Positions 20,501-27,422 of a DNA stretch of 64,000 nucleotides are shown here, piece by piece (positions within the stretch are counted from its first letter, which is position 1; each line of letters starts with the position of its first letter). The position numbers were made by a program, and so were the translations under genes. Source of the stretch: Pseudomonas arsenicoxydans (GTDB lineage Bacteria; Pseudomonadota; Gammaproteobacteria; Pseudomonadales; Pseudomonadaceae); the NCBI RefSeq assembly GCF_006438915.1, contig NZ_RCZE01000008.1, forward strand, positions 124,001-188,000, read 5' to 3'. The notes under the pieces were generated by a model. It worked only from the letters and a program-made list of their open reading frames with translations. It had not been told where the DNA came from and ran no database searches.

Positions 20501-21093
20501 GTGGTGGCTACTTACCTAAAGCATCCGAACGGATTTTACTCAGCAAACCGCGTAGTAGTGCGGTCGAAGAGAGGACATCTTTCGTTGAAGCCAACAGTTA
20601 CAAACGTGCCCAACAAGACCTGCGTCGACTTCAAGATCAGCTGGCCCAATATAACCTTTCTTTGGAAATCCGGACGTGGGAAGTGCCATTTCGTACCACT
20701 GAGAAAAACAATAGCAAAAACATGAAATACGTTTATGCCGCGGTTAGCAGCCAGCGCGAAGTCCGTAGCGATTTGTCTTTGATCTATTTACGGATCATGC
20801 GCGAACTGGCCGTGGAAAATGGAGTGCCTTTTGGACATATCCCGGAGAAAAATCCAAGATTTGCGTTACCTGCGGAGCTGGTCCCCATCTCCGAAAAATT
20901 AATGGCCTATGCCCAGGGGCAAAGAAAAACGACCGGGCTAACCTCACAGGAGGAGGAACTGCTTTTCCAGCGCTATGTTCATATCTCCGATAACTGGAAT
21001 GCTGCTAAAAGCCGAAATAATAGTGACCTGAATATCGTTTTCATCAATCGGCCAGACAAAAACTCTGTGCGCACGGTGCATCCAAATGAGTAA
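17599..21093 (+). CDS. vgrG: T6SS spike VgrG fused to a Tle1-like (DUF2235) phospholipase effector domain
   Basis: 1164-residue evolved VgrG. Residues 1 to ~620 are a standard spike: the N-terminal gp27-like part (SFVGREALNQPFCFDIELVS), the gp5 OB region with EIHCDEYGRVKVQFFWDRDG and WLRVATGWAG, then beta-helix repeats. An alanine-rich stretch and an acidic linker (around residue 675, runs of Glu) join it to a DUF2235 alpha/beta hydrolase. The hydrolase shows MFFDGTGNN, nucleophile FGFSRGS (Ser847), GVYDT (Asp900) and PGVHSDLGGGY (His964), a complete candidate triad. The effector half is visibly more AT-rich than the spike half, as expected for an acquired toxin tip. No other T6SS structural genes are nearby. 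The next gene overlaps the stop by 8 bp. Confidence 0.93.
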   Translation: MLDANATHISLALEGVSADLQVLSFVGREALNQPFCFDIELVSARPDLKLEEILHKPGCLTFGATGKGLIHGLVYRIEQGDSGKKLTRYSISLCPQLAYLRHNHDQQIFQHLSVPKIIAQVLEARGILADAYSFQLGAVYPDRDYCVQYDESDLHFIQRLCEEEGIHFHFQHSASGHKLVFGDDQTVFRKLAPVAYQQDSGMAAEKPVIKRFNLRLETRTSRVSRRDYDFEKPRILPEGAAKSGVAPDLEDYDYPGLFLTRERGKQLAARALERHRSDYKLAEGKGDEPTLASGHFLALSEHPRAEWNDLWLLLEVVHEGKQPQVLGENITSDVTHNKDDFHQGYRNRFLATPWDAHYRPALEHPKPQVLGSQTAIVTGPPGEEIHCDEYGRVKVQFFWDRDGQANDKTSCWLRVATGWAGSAYGGIAIPRVGMEVLVTFLEGDPDQPLVTGCLYHKENVVPYDLPANKTRSTFKTLSSPGGKGYNEFRIEDKKGAEQIYLHAQRDWDENIEHDQKILVGNERHDTVEANVFSEFKVEEHRITHLDRKTEARADDHLTVAATQHVKVGTAQFVEAGEEIHYNAGDKVVVEGGMELTAKAGGSFVKVDAGGVTISGAEVKTNSGGAPGSGSGIQILPPIVPGAAAAAAAGKLLSAPPVGKFNAVANSEPKEVRPAEEEELEEEEEEVELEEITLRIGMFFDGTGNNRSNSERVFGCFAPDVNLEESAEDIRQFCAAHGYDGKGSSPDNSYGNDVSNVARLYDLYIDQTDETLPIDAKTASVPVYVDGIGTSSTGADSTFSQGTGIGPQGVRTRVEETPPLILKAIQAFQDSNPDKRVAKIEFDIFGFSRGSAAARDFANEVLKGNQSILAKALPLGSPVLADSFAWVPHSGVSINFIGVYDTVAAIANPLVGDWNGNNAYNPGINIFLAPDAAKKVVQLVARNERRYNFALNSLGAADISLPGVHSDLGGGYLPKASERILLSKPRSSAVEERTSFVEANSYKRAQQDLRRLQDQLAQYNLSLEIRTWEVPFRTTEKNNSKNMKYVYAAVSSQREVRSDLSLIYLRIMRELAVENGVPFGHIPEKNPRFALPAELVPISEKLMAYAQGQRKTTGLTSQEEELLFQRYVHISDNWNAAKSRNNSDLNIVFINRPDKNSVRTVHPNE

Positions 21094-21739
21094 TTTTATA
21101 CGTATTGCGCTTGTCGCCTTACTTATCAGTGGCTGTACATCTGCTAACAGCAATTCAATGCCTTACAAAGCTTGGCGTTTGGGATTCTCGGCCCCCGCCT
21201 ACATGGAGGTCTGGATCGAGTCGGCTGATGTGGTGGATATTCAGGGCCAGGTATATCCACGTGCGATGAGCGGCAACGCCTCAATACTAACTCCCCCCAA
21301 CAATTCCGGCGATCCCCGCGGCTGGCCAAAAAGAGCTGGTTGGGGGAAAGGTAAGTACGTAACAGGGGCAGACTTGCCCAAACAGATCTATGTTCGTTGG
21401 CAGTCGCTGGTTGAGCCGCAAACTTATCAGATGGTCATTAATATACCCGAGGCGACTAGGGAGATCATGCGCAAGGGCGAAAACGTTTTCTGCACCGCCG
21501 ACGGAAAATGGATCACCGGATATCGTGAGGCAATAGCCATAAGACTTGTCCCTGGAGGTATCGCCAGAGTCTGGGTAGGCGGTCCTTGCATGACGCCGAT
21601 CGAGGTCACAACGGTAAAAGCGGTGATTGACCCACGTGGTCCCTATGAAGGTAAGTCTGGCGGTGAGTACGACTCAATCTCCGATGAATCAAAAGCCTAC
21701 GTCGAAAAATTTGGTGTGCCCTATGATTCTTGGAAGTGA
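21086..21739 (+). CDS. Lipoprotein, DUF2931-like, probable immunity protein copy 1
   Basis: 217-residue lipoprotein. The N-terminal signal ends in a lipobox (LLISGC, Cys17), so it should be tethered in the periplasm. The body begins with PYKAWRLGFSAPAYMEVWIE and has a conserved DPRGPYEGKSGG region near the C-terminus. Its ATG lies inside the last codons of the VgrG-phospholipase gene (8-bp overlap), so translation is coupled to the effector. Periplasmic lipoproteins coupled to Tle1-type lipases normally act as immunity proteins, and that is the inferred role. Two further paralogues follow. Confidence 0.85.
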   Translation: MSNFIRIALVALLISGCTSANSNSMPYKAWRLGFSAPAYMEVWIESADVVDIQGQVYPRAMSGNASILTPPNNSGDPRGWPKRAGWGKGKYVTGADLPKQIYVRWQSLVEPQTYQMVINIPEATREIMRKGENVFCTADGKWITGYREAIAIRLVPGGIARVWVGGPCMTPIEVTTVKAVIDPRGPYEGKSGGEYDSISDESKAYVEKFGVPYDSWK

Positions 21740-21757
21740 CAGCGCGAAAGCAGTCAT

Positions 21758-22408
21758 ATGAGTAGTTTCTTGCGAACTACAATTTGCGCATTTTTGCTCA
21801 CTGGATGCACATCTGCCTATAGCGGGCCATTACCTTATGATGCTTGGCGACTGGGCTTTTCCGCACCTAACTATATGGAGGTCTGGATCGAAACAGCTGA
21901 TGTAATAGATATCCAGGGCAACGTCTATAGACGTGCCATGAGTGGCATCGCGGCCATGCAGACGCCCCCCAATAATTCTGGAAATCCTAAAGGTTGGCCC
22001 GCAAGGCCCGGCTGGGGTAAAGGTAAATACGTAAAGGGGGCAGATCTGCCGAAAAAAATCTATGTTCGCTGGCAATCACTGGTTGAGCCCCAAACATACA
22101 AAATGGCTATCGACATTCCCGAGTCAACCCGAGAGATCATGCGAAAGGGTGAAAAGACTTTCTGTGCTGCCGCTGGGAAGTGGATTACGGGCTACCGCGA
22201 GGCAATTGTGGTTGGTCTGGCCCCTGGCGGCATCGCCAAAGTTTGGGTACTCGGTCCCTGCTTGACACCAATTGAAGTGACCAGAGTACAAGCCGAAGTT
22301 GATCCACGTGGACCATATGAAGGGGAATCTGGGGGAAAACACCGCCCTCTGTCAGCGGTATCACAAGCTTATGTTGAAAAATTTGGTGTTCCGTTTGGTT
22401 CTTGGTAG
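21758..22408 (+). CDS. Lipoprotein, DUF2931-like, probable immunity protein copy 2
   Basis: 216-residue paralogue of the preceding lipoprotein, alignable over its full length, with lipobox LLTGC and the core PYDAWRLGFSAPNYMEVWIE. The AWRLGF..P.YMEVWIE block, the GWGKGKYV block and the IYVRWQSLVEPQTY block are all retained. It starts 18 bp after copy 1 on the same strand. All key regions are intact, so it is not a decaying copy. It may protect against a related effector rather than the adjacent one, or it may raise dosage. Which copy binds the cognate lipase cannot be told from sequence. Confidence 0.83.
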   Translation: MSSFLRTTICAFLLTGCTSAYSGPLPYDAWRLGFSAPNYMEVWIETADVIDIQGNVYRRAMSGIAAMQTPPNNSGNPKGWPARPGWGKGKYVKGADLPKKIYVRWQSLVEPQTYKMAIDIPESTREIMRKGEKTFCAAAGKWITGYREAIVVGLAPGGIAKVWVLGPCLTPIEVTRVQAEVDPRGPYEGESGGKHRPLSAVSQAYVEKFGVPFGSW

Positions 22409-22429
22409 CAATAGATCCTGAGCGGTCCA

Positions 22430-23080
22430 ATGAATAGCTATTTGAGAACTACAATTTGCGCATTTTTGCTCAGTTGTTGCACATCTGCCTATAGCAGGTC
22501 ATTGCCTTATGACGCTTGGCGACTGGGCTTTTTCGTGCCTGACTACATGGAGGTCTGGATCGAAACAGCAGACGTTATAGATATTCAGGGAAATGTCTAT
22601 GACCGTGCCATGAGCGGTAACGCCGCTATACGGAGCCCTGCCAACAGCACTGGCGATCTTAAAGGTTGGCCTGCAAAGCCTGGATGGGGGAAAGGCAAGT
22701 ATGTTCTGCGAGCGGACCTGCCAAAGCAAATCTATGTTCGTTGGCAGTCATTGGTCGAGCCCCAAACGTACCAAATGACCATTGATATTCCCGAGTCAAC
22801 CAGAAAGATAATGCGCAAGGAAGAAAAGGTTTTTTGCGCCTTTGATGGTAAATGGATAACAGATTACCGCGAGGCATTGGTCATAGGCCTTGCGCCTGGA
22901 GGCATCGCCAAAGTATGGGTAATCGGTCCTTGCCTTCCACCCATAGAGGTCACACGGGTACAAGCCGAAGTTGATCCACGTGGGCCGAATGAAGGTAAAT
23001 CTGGCGGGCAATACGACCCGCCCTCCGCTGTATCAAAAGCCTACATCGAAAAATTTGGTGTGCCATATGGTTCTTGGTAA
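22430..23080 (+). CDS. Lipoprotein-like, DUF2931-like, probable immunity protein copy 3 with altered lipobox
   Basis: 216-residue third paralogue, closer to copy 2 than to copy 1 (both start with the same RTTICAFLL segment). The lipobox differs: where copies 1 and 2 have SGC and TGC before TSA, this copy reads LLSCC, so the usual Gly at position -1 is a Cys. Lipidation could still occur on the first Cys (LLSC), but this is uncertain. The core blocks GWGKGKYV, IYVRWQSLVEPQTY and VDPRGPNEGKSGG are intact. It is the last gene of the array. Confidence 0.82.
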   Translation: MNSYLRTTICAFLLSCCTSAYSRSLPYDAWRLGFFVPDYMEVWIETADVIDIQGNVYDRAMSGNAAIRSPANSTGDLKGWPAKPGWGKGKYVLRADLPKQIYVRWQSLVEPQTYQMTIDIPESTRKIMRKEEKVFCAFDGKWITDYREALVIGLAPGGIAKVWVIGPCLPPIEVTRVQAEVDPRGPNEGKSGGQYDPPSAVSKAYIEKFGVPYGSW

Positions 23081-23141
23081 TCGTGACTCAATACAAAATC
23101 CAGCGCCTGCGAGCGCTGGATTGTTTTATATAGGTCAGTCG

Positions 23142-23438
23142 TCAGACCGGCGCCTTCCACCCCATCATTCGCTGTTGCGCAACCGCTAACAGGTCAAACC
23201 CATCCTGTGTCAGCAAGTAAAGCGCGTGAGTAATGTGCGGAATATCTTGAACATCGCTGTGTCTGAAACATAGGCAATGAAGCGTTTCAAGTAGCTGGGT
23301 AGAGGCTCGTACGCGCTGTAACCCGGCTTCGAATATGTCTTGGGGGTTGGCTTCGGTGTCGATCAGCAAAGGACTTGAATCGGTAACGCCGCTGTTGAGT
23401 GAACGATAGCGATCTGGAAACGGTTTGAACGTTGGCAT
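23142..23438 (-). CDS. Small helical hypothetical protein (DUF3077/DUF6124-like)
   Basis: 98-residue acidic protein transcribed towards the immunity array. Its C-terminal 60 residues look like two amphipathic helices (IFEAGLQRVRASTQLLETLH and ITHALYLLTQDGFDLLAVAQ), the layout of short Pseudomonas-specific families such as DUF3077 and DUF6124. There is no signal or membrane segment. The family link is tentative. It could be a small regulator or a protein of unknown role. Confidence 0.55.
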   Translation of the reverse strand: MPTFKPFPDRYRSLNSGVTDSSPLLIDTEANPQDIFEAGLQRVRASTQLLETLHCLCFRHSDVQDIPHITHALYLLTQDGFDLLAVAQQRMMGWKAPV

Positions 23439-23942
23439 AGTAATTACTCGGTTGTTTGTAAAAAAACCGCTAACACCGTGACCAAACGGTGGGAGGCGGA
23501 CTGTGTACAGGCTTGGTCAACCGAAACAACCATCGGCTCGCTCGAAAGCGTCCGGCACACAGCCGCCATAACTACTCGACATGAGGACGTAGAAGTCCGC
23601 GGGGCGAATAATGGCACACTTAAGTGCGTTGTTTCAGGTGACCAAACCCGATCGCTGATTTTGCAGCGAGCCCAAACAGTAATCGCTCCTCCCATCAGGC
23701 GAAAGTCGATAAGGCGTCTGGCTCTGTAGGACCAGGCCGAAGACTCCGTACCCCCTTTCCTAACGAAACATCCGTCAGACACCGCCCCTCGCGACAGGCG
23801 GCGTTCAGGTGGGTTAACCATCGCTTAACGCTGCGGTCCAAAACTCTACTGGACCGCACGCCCTCAGGCTCCCCTGATGCCCAGTGCGGCAGGTTTGATG
23901 TTGATCGTCGAACTGACTTCCGTCTGCACTGGAGATCGTCAC
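23439..23942. other. 504-bp gap with no supported gene
   Basis: Lies between the helical protein on the minus strand and the DUF2790 gene on the plus strand. Short open frames exist on both strands, but none has a ribosome site or family-like sequence. A small stem (CGCTGATTTTGCAGCG, 23652-23667) is visible. I see no clear terminator, operator or RNA gene. Confidence 0.5.
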
Positions 23943-24209
23943 ATGAACACTCGCATGCTGCTCCTTGCCTCCGCCCTCGCCTGCACCGCGTTTGCCGGGC
24001 TTGCCCAGGCCAACGACACATCCACGTCCAAAGCCACGCCCTATCACTACGGCATGGCGCTCAATGTCGGCAAAGTCGTGGCGCTGACAGAGCCGACGAC
24101 CAATGAATGCAAAGTGATTACTGCCGACATGAAGTACATCGACACGTCGGGCAAGCCCGAAGAAATCAGCTACAAGAAACTTTCCGACGCGTGCAGTTTG
24201 CAAAACTGA
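23943..24209 (+). CDS. Secreted DUF2790 family protein
   Basis: 88-residue Pseudomonas-type small exported protein. The signal peptide is MNTRMLLLASALACTAFAGL followed by AQA-ND cleavage. The mature part has the family pattern YHYGMALNVGKVVAL, ending CKVITADMKYIDTSGKPEEI and YKKLSDACS, with two Cys that could form a disulphide. The ATG at 23943 gives the signal peptide. Its role is unknown; DUF2790 proteins are often copper- or stress-linked in location, but nothing here shows that. Confidence 0.85.
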   Translation: MNTRMLLLASALACTAFAGLAQANDTSTSKATPYHYGMALNVGKVVALTEPTTNECKVITADMKYIDTSGKPEEISYKKLSDACSLQN

Positions 24210-24299
24210 CGGAAAGGTCTGATTCGAAACCTGGCGGTTTTACTGTGAGGGTTCTGGCGTTATGCTTTAGCGCCTCCCTCACTGCCGCAAGGATTCGCT

Positions 24300-24695
24300 A
24301 TGCAGTTGTCGTTTCGTACGTTATCGATGTTCACCGCCGCCCTGTGTCTGGTGCTGGCGCTGGTCTGGGGTTTGATGCCGGACTGGCTGCTGGCGATTTG
24401 GGGCCTCGAGTATTCCTCAGCGACAGGCGTTGTTTCGCGGCGCATCGCCGTAGTATTCGTGGCGTTGGGGTTGATCTTTTATTGGGTTCGAAACGAGCCG
24501 CCCTCCGTCATCCGCAGCGCATTAAGCAGCGGTTTTATGGTCGGCTGTTTCGGTCTGGCGGCACTGGGTTTCGGCGAATGGCTCAACGGCCATACCGGAC
24601 CGGGCATTTTGCTGGCGGTATTGGTGGAGCTGGCGCTAGGCCTGGGATTTCTTCAGACCCGGCGCCTGTCGGTAGAACTCGAAACAGCCGGTTAA
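24300..24695 (+). CDS. Small four-helix inner-membrane protein of unknown function
   Basis: 131-residue very hydrophobic protein. It has about four membrane segments, near residues 8-30 (TAALCLVLALVWGLMPDWLL), 47-63, 75-93 and 102-118. No catalytic or metal motif is evident. It ends tail-to-tail with the DUF1652 gene, with the stop codons overlapping. I do not recognise the family. Confidence 0.72.
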   Translation: MQLSFRTLSMFTAALCLVLALVWGLMPDWLLAIWGLEYSSATGVVSRRIAVVFVALGLIFYWVRNEPPSVIRSALSSGFMVGCFGLAALGFGEWLNGHTGPGILLAVLVELALGLGFLQTRRLSVELETAG

Positions 24696-24952
24696 AGAGC
24701 CCTCGCCCGATGTGGAGAAAAGAGCTCAGCATGTTTTTTGGTGCGCAGCCCGGCGATCAATTCGTTGATTTCCCGACAGCCATTCAGCCCCTTTGCATCA
24801 ATCCCGGTCACGTGCAGATCCAGCAGATCGGTCTTGCCGTCCGCGTACACTTTTATCGTCATCAATAAATCCGGGGAGAGCGTGCACTGGCAACGCTTGG
24901 GCAAAAAACTGTTTTCGATGATGTTGCGAAGTTCCAAGGCAGAAAGAAACAT
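24692..24952 (-). CDS. DUF1652 family protein
   Basis: 86-residue Pseudomonas family protein. The pattern LSALELRNIIENSFLPKRCQ followed by CTLSPDLLMTIKVY and a C-terminal GCREINELIAGLR segment matches DUF1652. The start is the ATG at 24952, chosen because the minus strand has AAGGAGGGG just upstream. A longer in-frame reading to 25045 lacks such a site. The function of the family is not established. Confidence 0.82.
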   Translation of the reverse strand: MFLSALELRNIIENSFLPKRCQCTLSPDLLMTIKVYADGKTDLLDLHVTGIDAKGLNGCREINELIAGLRTKKHAELFSPHRARAL

Positions 24953-25236
24953 GGCGACCCCTCCTTTGTGAGACAGCCAATTAACAGTCGACGCTGGCTC
25001 ATGTGCAGTCCCGGCCAGATTAAGAACAACTGAAGCATAAAACATGCCTTGAATTTCGCCGTGCAGTTCATCGGCAAATCAATGATTTAGCCGCAAGACT
25101 TAATGAAACTACCGTGCAATCTGCATGAAGACCCGCGAAAGGCGTTGCAAATTGCCGTCTGATAGCGCCGGGTTTGCATTGGGGCCTGAGCGCAGTAAGA
25201 ATGGCGCCACAAATTGAATACAAGCAAGGAGGCATC

Positions 25237-25719
25237 ATGGGTTCTTTGACCTTTACCACGGCTGTCGGACTAATGGTTACCGGGCTGTCGACCATCGCCA
25301 ACGCTGCAGCACTCGAAACCGTCGCCCCCTTCCCAAAGCCTGAAAGCGGTTTTACCCGCCAGGTCATTCATCTTGCCCCGCAAACGAAAGAAGACGACTT
25401 TCAGGTCGAAATCCTTGCCGGTAAAACGTTGACCGTGGACTGCAATCGCCAACGTCTGGGCGGCATGCTTGAGGAGAAAAACCTCGAGGGTTGGGGCTAC
25501 CCGTTCTACCGACTGGATAAAGTCATCGGCCCAATGAGCACGCTGATGGCCTGCCCGGATGGCAAGAGCAAAAAAGACTTCGTACCGGTGGTCGGCGACG
25601 GCTTCTTGCTGCGTTACAACAGCAAGCTGCCGATCGTGCTGTATGTGCCAAAAGACATCGAAGTGCGCTACCGGATCTGGTCGGCGTCGAGCACCATAGA
25701 GAAAGCCGTTCAGGAGTAA
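25237..25719 (+). CDS. eco: Ecotin, periplasmic serine-protease inhibitor
   Basis: 160-residue exported inhibitor of trypsin-fold serine proteases. The ATG at 25237 follows AAGGAGG and gives a signal peptide (LTFTTAVGLMVTGLSTIANA). The mature part aligns with E. coli ecotin: RQVIHLAPQ, VDCNRQRLGG, LEGWGYPFYRLDKV, the reactive loop STLMACPDGK and LRYNSKLPIV. By alignment to STMMAC in E. coli, the P1 residue is Leu rather than Met. The paired Cys residues (VDCN and MACP) are kept. Confidence 0.94.
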   Translation: MGSLTFTTAVGLMVTGLSTIANAAALETVAPFPKPESGFTRQVIHLAPQTKEDDFQVEILAGKTLTVDCNRQRLGGMLEEKNLEGWGYPFYRLDKVIGPMSTLMACPDGKSKKDFVPVVGDGFLLRYNSKLPIVLYVPKDIEVRYRIWSASSTIEKAVQE

Positions 25720-25731
25720 CACCTTCGTGCC

Positions 25732-26745
25732 TCACGCCGGGACGCCGCTGATGGCGGCGCGCTCGGCCACGTGGCGCAAACTGTCGAAGTTAATGTTGGC
25801 CCCTGAATCGATGGCCACCAGTGTCTGGCCACAGGCACCGGTTTGCGCGACGTATTTTTTTATTCCAGCCACGGCCAGCGCGCCCGACGGTTCGGTAATC
25901 GAGCGGGTATCGTCGTAGATGTTCTTGATCGCGGCGCACAGTTCGTCATTGCTGACCGTCAACACCTCATCGACACAAAACCGGCAAACGTCGAAGCCAT
26001 AAGCGCCGACCTGCGCTACGGCCACACCATCAGCGAAGGTGCCAACGCGCGGCAGGACAACTCGCTCATGCGCCTGTAGCGCTGCCGCCAGACACGCTGA
26101 ATGCTCTGACTCGACACCAATGATCCGCACTTCAGGTCGCAGGTATTTGACGTACGCGGCGATGCCGGCGATCAAACCTCCACCGCCCACCGGCACAAAG
26201 ATCGCGTCGAGCGGGCCTTGATGCTGGCGCAGGATTTCCATCGCCACGGTGCCCTGCCCGGCAATCACGTCCGGGTCGTCGAAGGGCGAAACAAAGGTGC
26301 GACCGGTTTGTTCGGCCAGGTTCAGCGCATAGTCGAGGGCGAACGGGAAACTCTCGCCGTGCAGCACCGCCTCGGCCCCGCGACTTCGAACCCCCAGCAC
26401 TTTCAACTCCGGCGTGGTCAGCGGCATGACGATGGTCGCGGCAATGCCCAAGGTTTTCGCCGCCAGCGCCACGCCTTGGGCATGATTGCCCGCTGACGCA
26501 GTGATCACGCCGCGTGCCTTTTGCTCGTCAGTGAGTTGCACCAACTTGTTGTAGGCACCGCGAATCTTGAAGGAAAAGGTCGGTTGCAAGTCCTCGCGCT
26601 TGAGCAGCACCTGATTACCCAACGCCTCGGAGAGCGCCGGTGCCGCTTGCAACGGCGTGCGCACCGCCAGCTCATACACCGGCGCGGCGAGGATCTTTTT
26701 TACGTAATGCTCAAGCAAGGTCTGCTGGGCGAGCGTGCTGGTCAT
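25732..26745 (-). CDS. Threonine dehydratase/ammonia-lyase, short form without C-terminal ACT regulatory domain
   Basis: 337-residue fold-type-II PLP enzyme that deaminates L-threonine to 2-oxobutyrate. The PLP lysine is in FSFKIRGAYNK, followed by SAGNHAQGVALAA and the phosphate-binding GGGGLIAGIAAY. Biosynthetic IlvA is about 500 residues with two ACT-like regulatory segments. This one stops after the catalytic domain, like catabolic TdcB-type enzymes. Control is probably at transcription: an upstream leader peptide rich in Ile and Thr codons and a terminator precede it on the same strand, which suggests attenuation and an isoleucine-related role. Confidence 0.9.
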   Translation of the reverse strand: MTSTLAQQTLLEHYVKKILAAPVYELAVRTPLQAAPALSEALGNQVLLKREDLQPTFSFKIRGAYNKLVQLTDEQKARGVITASAGNHAQGVALAAKTLGIAATIVMPLTTPELKVLGVRSRGAEAVLHGESFPFALDYALNLAEQTGRTFVSPFDDPDVIAGQGTVAMEILRQHQGPLDAIFVPVGGGGLIAGIAAYVKYLRPEVRIIGVESEHSACLAAALQAHERVVLPRVGTFADGVAVAQVGAYGFDVCRFCVDEVLTVSNDELCAAIKNIYDDTRSITEPSGALAVAGIKKYVAQTGACGQTLVAIDSGANINFDSLRHVAERAAISGVPA

Positions 26746-26785
26746 GGTCGTCTCCTGGCTGTGTTCGGGGCCCGGGAGACAGAAA

Positions 26786-26811
26786 GTAAAAACCCGCCTC
26801 TAGGGCGGGTT
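26786..26811 (-). terminator. Attenuator terminator ahead of the threonine dehydratase
   Basis: On the minus strand AACCCGCC (26811-26804), a short loop, then GGCGGGTT (26798-26791) is followed at once by a run of T. It lies between the leader peptide and the dehydratase start, 40 nt upstream of the ATG, so as a terminator it would stop the operon early. An alternative pairing of CCCGCC with the GGCGGG inside the leader peptide end would disrupt it. Confidence 0.8.
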
Positions 26812-26829
26812 GGGTGCTGCAGTCGTGAG

Positions 26830-26895
26830 CTAGCCCGCCAGATAAGGAATGGCGGTAATAATGCTTGGCTGGCAGCGCAATACGGTGGAAGTCAT
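26830..26895 (-). CDS. Leader peptide for transcription attenuation (21 codons)
   Basis: The minus-strand frame from the ATG at 26895 encodes MTSTVLRCQPSIITAIPYLA plus Gly, then TAG. It contains three Thr and three Ile codons, with Ile-Ile-Thr just before the first stem arm. The arms are ACCGCC (within the Thr-Ala codons), GGCGGG (near the stop), CCCGCC and GGCGGG (terminator). These are four alternating complementary segments, the trp-leader design. A TTGACT/GCTAAT promoter-like pair (16-nt spacing, 26931-26904) would start the RNA close to the ATG, so the leader could be read almost leaderless. Function is inferred from codons and pairing. Confidence 0.75.
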   Translation of the reverse strand: MTSTVLRCQPSIITAIPYLAG

Positions 26896-26992
26896 GGCTG
26901 GAAATTAGCCTTATGGGGGATGGCAAGTCAATGGCCAATTTTGGTTGGCTTGTGTAGGGTGCTGGCTCTGCTCATTGTCCAAGGAAGGAAAC

Positions 26993-27310
26993 ATGAAGTC
27001 TGTCGCCCTGCCCCTCGTTGCTTTGATCGCCTTTGCCGGGTACACCGTATCGGTGATGCTCCAGGCTGAACAGTCGTTGATTGATTTTGGGCTCAGCCTG
27101 ATGTCGCAGCCGGACACGGCGCAGGTGGTGATTGATCTTTACCTGCTGGCGACGCTGGCGGGTGTCTGGATGTACAAGGATGCGCGCACACGTGGGCGGT
27201 CGGTTGGGGCGGTGATTCCTTATCTTTTGATTACGGCGATTTTTGTGTCGGTCGGGCCTTTGTTGTATCTCGTCGTTCGGGGGCTGCAGGATCGGAAAGT
27301 GTGTGCTTGA
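26993..27310 (+). CDS. Small membrane protein, DUF2834-like
   Basis: 105-residue protein with an ATG at 26993 preceded by AAGGAAGG. Three hydrophobic segments are visible: residues 4-21, 45-61 (VVIDLYLLATLAGVWMYKDA) and 74-94 (IPYLLITAIFVSVGPLLYLV). The DLYLLATL..VWMYKDAR.RGRS pattern resembles DUF2834-type small inner-membrane proteins. It is divergent from the threonine dehydratase leader. The role is unknown. Confidence 0.72.
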   Translation: MKSVALPLVALIAFAGYTVSVMLQAEQSLIDFGLSLMSQPDTAQVVIDLYLLATLAGVWMYKDARTRGRSVGAVIPYLLITAIFVSVGPLLYLVVRGLQDRKVCA

Positions 27311-27316
27311 GATTGC

Positions 27317-27401
27317 CTTCGCGAGCAAGCCCGCTCCCACATTTAACCGAGTATTTCCCGGTGGAACTCGGTCGAATGTGGGAGCGGGCTTGCTCGCGAA
27401 G
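27317..27401. repeat. REP inverted pair
   Basis: A 27-nt arm at 27317-27343 (CTTCGCGAGCAAGCCCGCTC...) is perfectly inverted at 27375-27401. It sits between two convergent genes, the usual place for REP elements. Confidence 0.92.
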
Positions 27402-27422
27402 AGGCCGGACCTGCCACCCTAT

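Noticed and set aside
17599..23080. Full type VI secretion gene cluster
   Set aside because: Only the VgrG fusion and the immunity array are present; no sheath, baseplate or membrane-complex genes lie next to them.
23444..23821. Minus-strand frame of 125 codons
   Set aside because: No ribosome site or recognisable family, odd composition, and another frame overlaps it on the plus strand.
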